Source of the DNA: Opitutus sp. GAS368
GTDB taxonomy: Bacteria; Verrucomicrobiota; Verrucomicrobiia; Chthoniobacterales; Chthoniobacteraceae
NCBI GenBank assembly: GCA_943329925.2
Contig: CALQFT020000012.1
Coordinates: forward strand, 1-38,803
Direction of reading: 5' to 3'
DNA: 38,803 nt
Shown in pieces: positions 1 to 11,116 of the stretch. The position numbers and the translations under genes are program-made. Numbering within the stretch: position 1 is the first letter of the stretch; each line of letters starts with the position of its first letter. The notes beneath the pieces are model-generated. The model was not told where the DNA came from. It saw only the letters and a list, made by a program, of their open reading frames with translations, and did no database searches.

Positions 1-174
1 AGGTCCCCCAAGTGCGCACGAGTTACCAACGCGTTGCGGCCCCTCACAAAATAACTGCGCACCTCCAAGGGCGACTGTTCATCCAAAACATCCATTGGAG
101 CCACTGTAGGCAATGAAACGCCCGAGGAAAAAACTTTTGTCTCTTAAAGCAGCCTGTCACGGATTGTTTCCGTA

Positions 175-1212
175 ATGAAACACCTCCAGCACCGCCTCCT
201 TCTCGCCTCCACCATTTTGGCAGGCACCACCCTCCAACCCATTTCGCTTTTTGCTGCAGACGCAGCCCCAAAGCGAGTCGTCCTTGTCACTGTGACCACC
301 GGTTTCCGACACAGCTCCATCGCTACGGCGGAAAAAATCCTCCAAAAACTCGCCGAAGAGTCCAAGGCTTTCACCATCGTCGCGATGGTACAACAACCCG
401 ACATCGTTGTGCCGCGTAAACCAAATGCGCCCAAGCCACTAGCGGAAAACGCCGACGAGGGCGCAAAGAAGCGCTTCGAAGGCGACACCAAGCGCTTCGA
501 CGAGGCGATGACGAAATGGACGCCCGAGATCGAAGCCCAAGCCAAGGCGGCTCAACAGCAACTGAGTGAGCAAATTGTGACACGCCTTGCAGCCCTCGCC
601 CCGGCCGCCCTCGACGCCCTCAAAGTCGACGGAGTCATCTTCGCCAACACCACCGGCGACCTTCCCCTGCCAGATAAGGAAGGCTTTATCCAATGGGTTG
701 AAAATGGCCACGGCTTCATGGCAATGCACTCTGCCAGCGATACTTTCCACGGCTTCCGCCCCTACATCGAAATGCTTGGCGGCGAATTCGCAACCCACGG
801 CGGCCAGGCTCCTGTGGAATTAATCCCCTTGGACCCCGCCCATCCCGCTGCCGGTGGCCGCATCACCCCCTGGCCCATCGCCAAGGAAGAAATGTACCAC
901 ATCAAATCCTACGATCGCTCGCGTGTGCATGATATTTTCGCCTCCCCCACCGTCCCCATGGACGGCAGGCCTGAACAGGGGCAACCCCTGCACTTCCCCG
1001 TCTCCTGGGTGCGCAAACAAGGCCAAGGCCGCGTATTTTACACCAGCCTCGGCCACCGGGAGGACGTGTGGGATGACGACGCCAATCTCGCCAACCGGCT
1101 CAACTCCCCGGAAGTTTCCCAGCAATTTCAAAAGCACATTCTGGGCGGCATCCGCTGGGCGCTCGGCGTGGCAGAAGGCAGCGCCGAACCACAGCTTAAG
1201 GCGGCAAAATAG
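175..1212 (+). CDS. Secreted ThuA-like domain protein
   Basis: The 345-residue product starts with a basic stretch and hydrophobic core ending near AADA (about residue 30), a likely Sec signal peptide, so it should act outside the cytoplasm. The mature part matches the ThuA fold (trehalose-utilisation-like, glutamine-amidotransferase-like): a first strand VVLVTVTTGFRH at 35-46, the core strand VDGVIFANTTGDLP at 151-164, and GFMAMHSASDTFHGF at 180-194, where class I amidotransferases carry their nucleophile elbow. No catalytic cysteine is visible there, which is normal for ThuA proteins, whose biochemistry is poorly defined. Residues 85-135 form a charged, Ala/Lys/Glu-rich helical insertion. 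In PVC bacteria such genes commonly sit near the PVC-type cytochrome proteins, like the one at 7195. The ATG at 175 is chosen because it gives the signal peptide. Substrate unknown. Confidence 0.85.
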   Translation: MKHLQHRLLLASTILAGTTLQPISLFAADAAPKRVVLVTVTTGFRHSSIATAEKILQKLAEESKAFTIVAMVQQPDIVVPRKPNAPKPLAENADEGAKKRFEGDTKRFDEAMTKWTPEIEAQAKAAQQQLSEQIVTRLAALAPAALDALKVDGVIFANTTGDLPLPDKEGFIQWVENGHGFMAMHSASDTFHGFRPYIEMLGGEFATHGGQAPVELIPLDPAHPAAGGRITPWPIAKEEMYHIKSYDRSRVHDIFASPTVPMDGRPEQGQPLHFPVSWVRKQGQGRVFYTSLGHREDVWDDDANLANRLNSPEVSQQFQKHILGGIRWALGVAEGSAEPQLKAAK

Positions 1213-1259
1213 TTCTAGCCACTGGAGTTAAACAGCAGGAAACGACACTCCGCAAACCT

Positions 1260-1338
1260 CAGCGCCACCACAGTCTGTTGGGCAACTGCCGGGACTTCCC
1301 CCAGCAGGAGACACAACAGGTTGTGTGGCGCTGTTTTT
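1260..1338 (+). terminator. Possible rho-independent terminator after the ThuA-like gene
   Basis: CAGCGCCAC at 1260-1268 can pair perfectly with GTGGCGCTG at 1325-1333, and TTTTT follows at once (1334-1338). A competing inner hairpin pairs ACACAA (1311-1316) with TTGTGT (1321-1326). The 56-base gap between the long-range arms is large for a simple terminator, so a two-hairpin structure is also possible. Confidence 0.5.
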
Positions 1339-1341
1339 CTG

Positions 1342-1371
1342 TTGTCTAACTTAGATTCCTCTCTCTATTGT
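1342..1371 (+). promoter_or_regulatory. Candidate sigma-70 promoter for gyrB-gyrA
   Basis: TTGTCT (1342-1347) and TATTGT (1366-1371) are separated by 18 bases and lie 45 bases before the gyrB ATG, just beyond the preceding terminator. The match to consensus is partial, so this is a placement guess. Confidence 0.35.
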
Positions 1372-1373
1372 AA

Positions 1374-4034
<2,661 letters not shown>

Positions 4035-4103
4035 TCCGGCTCGCGACACCCAGCATTCGCTCCGCAGCCACACCCAGGCCAACAGCCTCCTTTCCACCTC
4101 ACG

Positions 4104-6686
4104 ATGTACTCGAAGAACGAAAAAATCGAAAAAGTGAACGTCGCCGACGAGATGTCCAAATCCTTTTTGGACTACTCCATGTCGGTGATCGTCTCCCGTG
4201 CGCTCCCCGATGCGCGCGACGGCCTCAAGCCCTCCCAGCGCCGCATCCTTTTCGCCATGAGCGAACTGGGCATCACCCCAACGCGCAAGCACTTAAAGTG
4301 CGCCAAGATCGTCGGGGAAACCATGGGCAACTACCACCCCCACGGTGACCAAGCCATCTACCCCACCCTCGTCCACATGGCCCAGTACTGGGCTATGCGC
4401 GAGATGCTCATCGAGGGCCAGGGCAACTTCGGCTCCGTCGAAGGTGATCCACCTGCGTCCATGCGTTACACCGAGGCACGCCTGCGCCACCTCGGCTCCT
4501 CGCTCATGGACGACATGGAAAAGGACACCGTTGATTTCGTCCCCAATTACGACGAAACCCGCGAAGAACCCACCGTCCTTCCCGCCGCCTGGCCCAACTT
4601 GCTCGTCAACGGCGGCACCGGTATCGCCGTAGGGATGGCCACCAACATTCCCCCGCACAACCTCGGGGAAATCCTCGACGCCATCTGCGCACAGATCGAC
4701 GATCCGGAAATCACCATCGAAGGGCTGATGGCCCATGTAAAAGGCCCCGATTTTCCAACCGGCTGTATCCTTCTGGGTACCAAGCCGATCCGCCAGTACT
4801 TTGAAACTGGTAAAGGCTCCCTGCGCGTGCGCGGCAAGGTTTGCACCGAGGAAATGAAGGGCAACCGGGAGGCGGTCATCGTCACCGAAATTCCCTACAA
4901 CGTAAACCGGGCAGAATTAATCAAGCGCATCGCCGACTTGGTCAATGAGAAGACGTTGACCGACATCAGCGCGGTGCGTGACGAATCCACCGAGGAAACC
5001 CGCGTCGTCATCGAACTGAAGCGCGACGCTAACCCGAAGGTGGTCATCAACAACCTCTTCAAGCACACTTCTCTGGAGACGACCTTCTCGGTGGCGATGC
5101 TGGCGATCGACCATGGGCGGCCCAAGTTGCTCTCACTCAAGGAAGCCATCTTCTGCTACATTGAGCACCGCCGCGAAGTGGTTTTGCGCCGGACTCGCTT
5201 CCTCTTGCGTCAAGCGGAGGAGTTGGCCGAGAAATTGGCCGGTTTCCTCATCGCGATCTCCAACATCGATGATTTTATCAGGATCATCAAAGATGAGTCC
5301 CGCGACCGCGATGACGCACGCACCCGACTCATGGCGCTCTCTTGGACCCGTGCCGCGGTGGAACAAATCGGCATTCTCATCCGCGACGAAGCCCGTCTGG
5401 TAAACGGCGGCTACAAGCTCTCGGAACGTCAGGCAAGCTCGATTGTCGACCTGCGTCTGTATCAGTTGACTGCCTTAGAGCGCGAGAGCATCCAAAAGGA
5501 ATACCAGACGCTCTTGGATACCATTAAGGATCTTATCGACATCCTAGGCAGCGAGTTCCGCGTCTTTGCAATCATCAAGAAGGAATTGGGTGACATTAAG
5601 GCGAAGTACGCCAACAAACGTCTTACCCAGATCGTCCCTGATGAAGGCGAGATTTCTATTGAAGATCTCATAGCCAACGAAAGTACCGTCATCACCCTCA
5701 CTCACCGCGGCTTCCTCAAACGCACCTCCATCGCCAGCTTCCCCGTGCGCAATCGCGGCGGCACCGGCATGAAGGGCATGCAGACCAGGGACGCCGTCAA
5801 CGCGGAGGATGAGGACGATTTCGTCGAGCATCTCTACACGGCCACCACGCACGATTACCTGATGTTCTTCACCCAGTCTGGGCGCTGCTACGTCGAGCGC
5901 GTGTTTGAGTTGCCGGAAATGGGGCGCGCCGCCAAAGGCCGCTCTATCGCCAACTTCCTCAACTTGCGGCCTGACGAAAAGATCGCGGCGACCATCCGCA
6001 TCACTGGGCGCAAGACGGATGAGGAGACCTTCACCGACCAGCTCAACATCGTATTCGCCACCAAAAACGGGATCGTCAAAAAGTCGAACTTGCGTGATTT
6101 CATCAACATGCGCAAAGGCGGGTTGATCGCGATCAAGATTGAGGAAGGCGACCAGCTCATCACGGCCAACGTCACCGACGGCAACAGCGAAATGGTGCTA
6201 ATTTCGCGCCACGGCATGAGCATCCGCTTCCAGGAAGAGGACGTCAAACGCCAGTCGCGCGACACCATCGGCGTCTGGGGCATCCGATTAGAGGAGGGCG
6301 ACACGGTGGTCGCAGCCGTCCTCGTGGACAACAACTGCACACTGCTAGTGGCGGGAGAAAACGGCGTAGGAAAACGCACAGCCTTCGAGGACTATCGCCT
6401 CCAGACCCGCGGGGGCAAGGGCATCATCACCATGAAGACCGGCGATAAAACCGGCGAAGTGGCAGGTGCCTTGGCCGTGCGGGACTCCGAAGAGATAATG
6501 CTCATCACGACCAAGGGCAAGATGGTTCGCATTCGTGCGCGCCAGATTCGCGAGACGGGACGCAATGCGATGGGCGTCAAGCTTATCGAGCTCAAACCTG
6601 GCTCCAAATTACAGGCCATTGCGCCAGTGGTTAGCGGCGAAGACGACCCCTCTGAAGAGGTGGAAGTCATCACGCCAGAGGAATAA
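4104..6686 (+). CDS. gyrA: DNA gyrase subunit A
   Basis: This is the DNA-cleaving and wrapping subunit of gyrase. The 860-residue protein aligns without gaps to E. coli numbering in the breakage-reunion domain: the active-site tyrosine lies in SMRYTEARL at exactly residue 122. The quinolone-determining region reads HPHGDQAIYPT, giving Gln at 83 and Pro at 87 where E. coli has Ser and Asp. The coiled-coil and tower region follows (about 360-490). The C-terminal beta-pinwheel has repeated GG-containing blade motifs and a canonical GyrA box QTRGGKG at 767-773, which marks gyrase rather than topoisomerase IV. The tail is acidic (GEDDPSEEVEVITPEE), as in many GyrA proteins. It is the second gene of the gyrB-gyrA operon and is followed by a strong terminator at 6765. 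No Shine-Dalgarno sequence precedes the ATG. Confidence 0.97.
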   Translation: MYSKNEKIEKVNVADEMSKSFLDYSMSVIVSRALPDARDGLKPSQRRILFAMSELGITPTRKHLKCAKIVGETMGNYHPHGDQAIYPTLVHMAQYWAMREMLIEGQGNFGSVEGDPPASMRYTEARLRHLGSSLMDDMEKDTVDFVPNYDETREEPTVLPAAWPNLLVNGGTGIAVGMATNIPPHNLGEILDAICAQIDDPEITIEGLMAHVKGPDFPTGCILLGTKPIRQYFETGKGSLRVRGKVCTEEMKGNREAVIVTEIPYNVNRAELIKRIADLVNEKTLTDISAVRDESTEETRVVIELKRDANPKVVINNLFKHTSLETTFSVAMLAIDHGRPKLLSLKEAIFCYIEHRREVVLRRTRFLLRQAEELAEKLAGFLIAISNIDDFIRIIKDESRDRDDARTRLMALSWTRAAVEQIGILIRDEARLVNGGYKLSERQASSIVDLRLYQLTALERESIQKEYQTLLDTIKDLIDILGSEFRVFAIIKKELGDIKAKYANKRLTQIVPDEGEISIEDLIANESTVITLTHRGFLKRTSIASFPVRNRGGTGMKGMQTRDAVNAEDEDDFVEHLYTATTHDYLMFFTQSGRCYVERVFELPEMGRAAKGRSIANFLNLRPDEKIAATIRITGRKTDEETFTDQLNIVFATKNGIVKKSNLRDFINMRKGGLIAIKIEEGDQLITANVTDGNSEMVLISRHGMSIRFQEEDVKRQSRDTIGVWGIRLEEGDTVVAAVLVDNNCTLLVAGENGVGKRTAFEDYRLQTRGGKGIITMKTGDKTGEVAGALAVRDSEEIMLITTKGKMVRIRARQIRETGRNAMGVKLIELKPGSKLQAIAPVVSGEDDPSEEVEVITPEE

Positions 6687-6764
6687 GCCCACTAGCGGGA
6701 AATACAGCGGAACGGATTGAATGGCGCGGGGCACTTGCCCTGCTTCCATTCGATAGCCAAAGGG

Positions 6765-6793
6765 AAGCCGAGCGAGTGCTCGGCTTTTCTTTT
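6765..6793 (+). terminator. Rho-independent terminator of gyrBA
   Basis: A perfect 9-bp stem AAGCCGAGC (6765-6773) / GCTCGGCTT (6778-6786) with loop GAGT is followed by a T-rich run (TTTTCTTTT, 6785-6793). It lies 79 bases after the gyrA stop. Confidence 0.88.
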
Positions 6794-7194
6794 GCCCGCA
6801 TTTGGCGCCATACGGCAATTCCCCTACCAGCGACTCGGAAAAAAGCACGCGCTTGCCCTCAAGCCTTCACCCGGTAATGGGAAGGCCTCGCATTTTCTTG
6901 CGGACCTGTTTTCCGAACTTACGCCGATTCATACCAAATAGAATCTCTGTTGAAGATCTCATACCAAATCTTGAAGAAAACTGGTCCTTCTCTCCCAGGT
7001 GCTGCGGTCTTTGAATCATCCATAAACCTAAAAGAGATGGCATCAGATAACCAATGAAGGCGGAGGGAACCACGAAAGTCCGATTTTTCACAAAAAATGT
7101 CAGAGTGAAAATTGCCCCATATCACTTATTCTGTAGAGCGGAGTACCTCACTCCCCATGGCCATCCCCCCCTACAACTCCACACCCCAAATCCC
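6794..7194. other. Intergenic region with short repeats before the PVC-type cytochrome gene
   Basis: No convincing gene is present. The stretch holds an 11-bp direct repeat TCATACCAAAT at 6929-6939 and 6959-6969, spaced 30 bases start to start, and one arm (7006-7040) of an inverted repeat whose partner lies at 10244-10278 beyond the next gene. An in-frame upstream extension of the next CDS from 7054 exists, but it reads as non-secretory sequence and is not accepted. Confidence 0.55.
7006..7040 (+). repeat. Inverted repeat, left arm
   Basis: These 35 bases match the reverse complement of 10244-10278 at 32 positions by eye. The core AATCATCCATAAACCT is identical in both arms. The arms bracket the cytochrome-domain gene at 7195-10116. 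Confidence 0.8.
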
Positions 7195-10116
7195 ATGAGC
7201 GACCGCTCCCATTTCCCCACTATCGGCCTCGCAATGCTTGTGCTCACCCACGCTGCACCCTCTTCCCAAGCCGCCCCTCGTCCCTTGCGTATTGCATACC
7301 TCGACGTAAAGGGAACCGAAAAAACCCAATCCGGCCCGCTTCATTCCGCCATGAAGGAAAACGGCAGAGATGCATTATTTTTTGACTATTACGGCGCAGC
7401 TCAAGACTTTACCCCTAAACTTGCCGCCCTTTACGACGCGGTATTGTTGCGAGGCGATGCCGGCGAAATTCCGAGCCTTGCCTCCTTCAAAGCACGAAAG
7501 CTCTTAATCCCCGTCAAAGAAGACCAAACCGGCGCACAATTGCGCGAAGCTGTGTTGAAAGCAATTCCAGCCCCTCTCCTCAAGGACTGGGAAACCTTTA
7601 CCGCCCAACGGGTCCCAGAGATTCGCGAGCCCAATCCAAATGTGGCCAACTACGAGAAACGCCCCGAAGCGTTGACCTTCCAGAAGCCCTATGACCTCAA
7701 AGGCTCCATGGAACGCATCCAAGTGCCCGCCGATATGCACCTCGAACTCTTCGCCGAGGCCCCGCAAATCGGCAAACCCATTGCCATGGCCTGGGACGCC
7801 CGCGGCCGTTGCTGGGTGGCCTGTACTTCCGATTATCCCCACGGCGTTTCTGCGGACAATGTTGGGAATGATAAAATCATTATCTGTGAAGATACAGACG
7901 GGGACGGCAAAGCAGATAAGTTCACCGTCTTCGCTGACAAACTAAACATCCCTACAGGCCTTTGTTTCACCAACGGCGGCCTTATTGTTTCTCAGCCTCC
8001 AAACTTTGTTTTCCTCAAAGATAGCACCGGAGGGGATCACGCGGATGTGCGCCAGGTTATCCTCAGTGGTTGGGGTGTGCAGGACACCCATGCGCAAGCG
8101 AGCAACCTGCACTACGGCTATGACAACTGGATCTGGGGCTCGGTCGGGTACTCCGGGTTTAAGGGTGAGGTAGGCGGCAAACCTCTCGACTTCCGAATGG
8201 GCACCTACCGCTTCAAAGCGGACGGCACGCAACTGGAATTCATGCATCAGTTTACCAACAACACCTGGGCCCAAAGCTACAACGAAGCGGGTGACGACTT
8301 CGGCGGAACAGCCAACGGGGCTCCGTTTTTCTACGGCGGCATCCCTGCAGGTGCGTTCCCTCAAGGGAAGTGGATGAGTGCGAAGAAAATAAACGTGGTT
8401 AGCGAGGCGCACACCATCACGCCGAATTACCGTCAGGTGGATGTTTTTAACGGCTATACGTCGGCGGCGGGCTCCTCCTTTGCGTATTCGGCGAGTCTAC
8501 CGGCGCGCTTTCAAGGCAAGGCGCTGGTGTGCGAACCGACCATGAAGCTCGTCGCGCTGATGGATGTGCAACCCGACGGCGCGGGCTACAAGGCCTTGGA
8601 CGGCATGAACCTCTTCGCGAGTTCCGATGAATGGACCTCCCCTGTTTACGCAGAAGTCGGCCCCGATGGAGCCGTGTGGATCGCCGACTGGCAGAATTTC
8701 ATCATCCAACACAACCCCACCCCCAGTGTGGAACGCGGTGGATACAAGGCCACCGTCGGCCCCGGCGGAGCGCATGAAAACGATCTGCGCGATCATGCCC
8801 GCGGCCGCATCTATCGCGTCGTGGCAAATGACGCAACCACTCGCCGCGCAGTGCCTTTGGAAAAGGCAGGCACGCAGATGCTCGTGGACGCCCTTGGGAG
8901 CGATGTGCAATACACTCGCCTCCAGGCGCAACGCTTTCTGGTGGAAGGAAAAAAACAGGACGCCATTCCTGCCCTCAAGGCCCTGGTCACCGCAAACAAC
9001 GGCAACATCGCCGCCCTCCACGCCCTCCATACCTTGCAGGGCCTCGGTGCACTCGACCTCGAAACCCACCGCGCCGCGCTCTACGCCACAGACGATAAAC
9101 TCCGCCGCAACGCCATCCGCGCCCTTGGCAATAACGAGGCCTCCCAAGCGTTGTTCTTTGGCTCGGGCGTCGTTACGGATCGCGAACCGCATACCAAACT
9201 CGCTGCTTGGGTCAAACTCGCGGATTTCCCCACCACGCCGCAAATCCAGCAACTCGTGCGGGGACTCACCCCGGACGCCGCCGGCAACCGCGACGAATGG
9301 TTGCAGGAAGCCGTCCGGATGTTGTCCAAACGCCACAACACCTCCATTTACACAGAAGGACCGAATCTGCTAACCAACGCCGGTCTTGAATCGCTCTCCC
9401 CTGAGGGCTTGCCGCAAGACTGGACTCGCCGCGACTACAACCCGAATTCGGGCCCGAATTTCGCCACTTGGAAGGTTGTTTCCGGCAAGGATGCTCATTC
9501 CGGCGAAAAGGCGCTGCGCGTCGCAGCCAAAGACAAGGTGGACACCAGCTTCCACCTGGAAGTGCCCGTCAAGGAGTCCACTCAATACAAACTAAGCGCC
9601 TGGATTCGCACCAAAGGAGTGGATGGCAATGTCAGTTTGAATGATCACATCGGACGAGCCCAAACCAACGGGATAAGCAAAAACAGCGACTGGACGGAGG
9701 TGGAAACCATTTTCAACAGCGGTAAAAAAACAAAGGCGAGTATCAACCTGCTTTTTGTGGGCAAGGGAGAGGCCACCTTTGATGACGTCAGTCTGGTGGA
9801 GCTCACCGCACTGAGCGAAGCGAAACTGCTGCCAGCGGATCCAGTCCGCGGAGAGGCTATTTTCAAGCGTCACCCCACCGCAGCCTGTGTGTTATGCCAC
9901 GCGCTGCAAGGCCAAGGCAGCAATGTGGGACCGGCGCTCGACGGGATAGCGATGCGCAAGGACGCGGCCTATATTAAGCAGAGCTTGCTGGAACCCAACG
10001 CTGTACTGGCGCAGGGATTTGAATACCTAAAGGTCTCCCCCATGCCCGCTATGGGGCTGATTTTGAGCACCCAAGAATTGGAAGACGTGCAAGCCTTCCT
10101 GCAAACATTAAAGTGA
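7195..10116 (+). CDS. PVC-type secreted propeller/HEAT/cytochrome c protein
   Basis: The start at 7195 gives 973 residues with a hydrophobic leader ending near SSQAA (about 27). Domains in order: an alpha/beta N-terminal domain resembling ThuA-like folds (about 30-140); a beta-propeller of the PVC-type membrane-bound dehydrogenase class (about 172-510) opening PADMHLELFAEAP and carrying a calcium-type loop DTDGDGKADKF near 233-243; a HEAT-like helical region (about 545-700); a beta-sandwich like carbohydrate-binding modules (about 720-875, starting NAGLESLSPEGLPQDW); and a C-terminal cytochrome c domain with CVLCH at 898-902 and a possible axial Met in SPMPAMG. Such proteins are thought to oxidise sugars or other alcohols outside the cytoplasm and pass electrons to haem, but substrates are mostly unproven. 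The gene stands alone. An upstream in-frame ATG at 7054 is rejected because it would bury the signal peptide. Confidence 0.88.
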   Translation: MSDRSHFPTIGLAMLVLTHAAPSSQAAPRPLRIAYLDVKGTEKTQSGPLHSAMKENGRDALFFDYYGAAQDFTPKLAALYDAVLLRGDAGEIPSLASFKARKLLIPVKEDQTGAQLREAVLKAIPAPLLKDWETFTAQRVPEIREPNPNVANYEKRPEALTFQKPYDLKGSMERIQVPADMHLELFAEAPQIGKPIAMAWDARGRCWVACTSDYPHGVSADNVGNDKIIICEDTDGDGKADKFTVFADKLNIPTGLCFTNGGLIVSQPPNFVFLKDSTGGDHADVRQVILSGWGVQDTHAQASNLHYGYDNWIWGSVGYSGFKGEVGGKPLDFRMGTYRFKADGTQLEFMHQFTNNTWAQSYNEAGDDFGGTANGAPFFYGGIPAGAFPQGKWMSAKKINVVSEAHTITPNYRQVDVFNGYTSAAGSSFAYSASLPARFQGKALVCEPTMKLVALMDVQPDGAGYKALDGMNLFASSDEWTSPVYAEVGPDGAVWIADWQNFIIQHNPTPSVERGGYKATVGPGGAHENDLRDHARGRIYRVVANDATTRRAVPLEKAGTQMLVDALGSDVQYTRLQAQRFLVEGKKQDAIPALKALVTANNGNIAALHALHTLQGLGALDLETHRAALYATDDKLRRNAIRALGNNEASQALFFGSGVVTDREPHTKLAAWVKLADFPTTPQIQQLVRGLTPDAAGNRDEWLQEAVRMLSKRHNTSIYTEGPNLLTNAGLESLSPEGLPQDWTRRDYNPNSGPNFATWKVVSGKDAHSGEKALRVAAKDKVDTSFHLEVPVKESTQYKLSAWIRTKGVDGNVSLNDHIGRAQTNGISKNSDWTEVETIFNSGKKTKASINLLFVGKGEATFDDVSLVELTALSEAKLLPADPVRGEAIFKRHPTAACVLCHALQGQGSNVGPALDGIAMRKDAAYIKQSLLEPNAVLAQGFEYLKVSPMPAMGLILSTQELEDVQAFLQTLK

Positions 10117-10177
10117 GCCCACAAATACCGGCAACATTTTCGTAACAAGAAGATAATACGCATTGCATCCCTAACGC

Positions 10178-10212
10178 TTGGTTGCCAGCACCAAAACGCC
10201 GCTGGCAACCAA
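10178..10212. terminator. Perfect 12-bp hairpin downstream of the cytochrome gene
   Basis: TTGGTTGCCAGC (10178-10189) pairs with GCTGGCAACCAA (10201-10212) around an 11-base loop, 62 bases after the gene stop. No T-run follows on either strand, so it is a transcript-end or processing hairpin at best, or a repeat-element palindrome. Confidence 0.5.
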
Positions 10213-10243
10213 CCCTATGCCCCTCCACAGGAAGCACCTTAGA

Positions 10244-10278
10244 CCATCTCTGGTAGGTTTATGGATGATTAAAAGACC
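10244..10278 (-). repeat. Inverted repeat, right arm
   Basis: Partner of 7006-7040 (32 of 35 matching after reverse complement). It ends four bases before the shared sequence of IS remnant A begins at 10282, so it marks the point where remnants A and B diverge. Confidence 0.8.
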
Positions 10279-10281
10279 TCG

Positions 10282-10496
10282 TTGTAGTCTTTGCAGCCGC
10301 GAATGACTGGCAGAACTGGACGAAGCTCGGGTTGGAGGGTAAAAGAGTTAGACATCGGTGGTGCTGGTTAGGCGTAGTAACTCAATCAGAACCCATCGAT
10401 TTTGGGCATGGCAGCGAAATTCGTGTGTCATGCCCTCTTTTTTTAAACGGTAAGGCGCTGCCTATTAGATGGTTCAGAAATCACGGACAGGCTCTA
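10282..10496 (-). mobile_element. Insertion-sequence end, remnant copy A
   Basis: The 215 bases are almost identical to 15750-15979 (four substitutions by eye, apart from a 15-base duplication in the other copy). On the minus strand it contains the end of an element, an untranslated segment, and the first codons of an open reading frame beginning MSNSFTLQPELR and continuing VLPVIRGCKDY, after which this copy stops within a few codons. The wording resembles the N-terminus of transposases, and copy B continues with a more transposase-like stretch. The outer end on the plus strand is GGACAGGCTCT. A plus-strand terminator-like hairpin lies at 10404-10444. Family assignment is not possible from this much sequence. 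Confidence 0.7.
10404..10444 (+). terminator. Terminator-like hairpin inside IS remnant A
   Basis: GGGCATGGCA (10404-10413) pairs with TGTCATGCCC (10426-10435) with one G-T pair, followed by TCTTTTTTT. It is oriented to stop plus-strand transcription, opposite to the transposase frame. The equivalent in copy B is 15872-15912, with changes only in the loop. Confidence 0.65.
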
Positions 10497-11060
10497 ACTA
10501 AGTGCCATTCGCATCTCTCCCGCAGCGACTTTCCGGGGGTGCAACCCCTGCAGTGTTGTCGCTCATTTTGTGAGCGTAACCCAGGGTAGCCCGCTGCGCG
10601 CAACCTGGGCTGAATCAGCGAACGCCCTTGGCGTTCATTTGGAGCACCTACCGTGCTACCACCAGAGACGCGGGGGACAGACGCTTTCCTTCTCTAGGGT
10701 AGCCCGCTGCGCGCAACCCGGGCTGAATCAGCGAACGCCCTTGGCGTTCATTTGGAGCACCTACCGTGCTGCCAACCCCCACAGCGTTCTCTCTCCACAG
10801 TCTCGGCTGGGCTCACAACGCCAACGGCGTTGCATCATCCAGCCCAGGGTTGGACCGACGCTGGCGGGCCTACCCTGGGTCACCAAAAACACAGCCAACC
10901 CTATAAGGGTTGCATCCGGAAACCCCCTCTCTCCCAATCGCCAGATGAAGGAGACAGGCGCGCTAAAAGCGCCTTAACTAAGTGCCATTCGGGACAGACT
11001 CTTTGCGCCGGAAACTCTATCCATTCAGAGAGACGCGGGGGACAGACACTTTCCTTCTCT
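10495..11060. repeat. Hairpin-rich repeat array
   Basis: This stretch has no credible gene but dense palindromes and direct repeats. A 75-base unit occurs at 10583-10657 and 10696-10770 with one mismatch. A 32-base unit containing CGGGGGACAGAC occurs at 10664-10695 and 11029-11060 with one mismatch. TAACTAAGTGCCATTCG is identical at 10495-10511 and 10975-10991. Short hairpins include GAACGCC-CTT-GGCGTTC (twice), AGCAC-CTACC-GTGCT (twice), CAACGCC-AAC-GGCGTTG, CAACCCT-ATA-AGGGTTG and GGGGTGCAACCCC. This resembles REP-like palindromic repeat clusters mobilised by RAYT-type transposases, but no such transposase is present here. Confidence 0.8.
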
Positions 11061-11116
11061 TGCTTTTGCGGGGCGAGGGTGGTATCAGTGACATTCCTCC
11101 CCGCACCGATTTTGCC

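Noticed and set aside
1-174. A gene or promoter at the left edge
   Set aside because: No open frame with supporting features and no clear promoter boxes were seen.
7054-7194. N-terminal extension of the cytochrome-domain protein
   Set aside because: The 47 extra residues would hide the signal peptide, and they cover an inverted-repeat and intergenic zone.
10495-11060. CRISPR array
   Set aside because: The repeats are too few, of unequal length and spacing, contain several different palindromes, and no cas gene is present.
10570-11116. Open frames through the repeat array, including an upstream start for the kaiC-linked gene
   Set aside because: They translate palindromic repeats into low-information sequence; the conserved protein starts at 11117.
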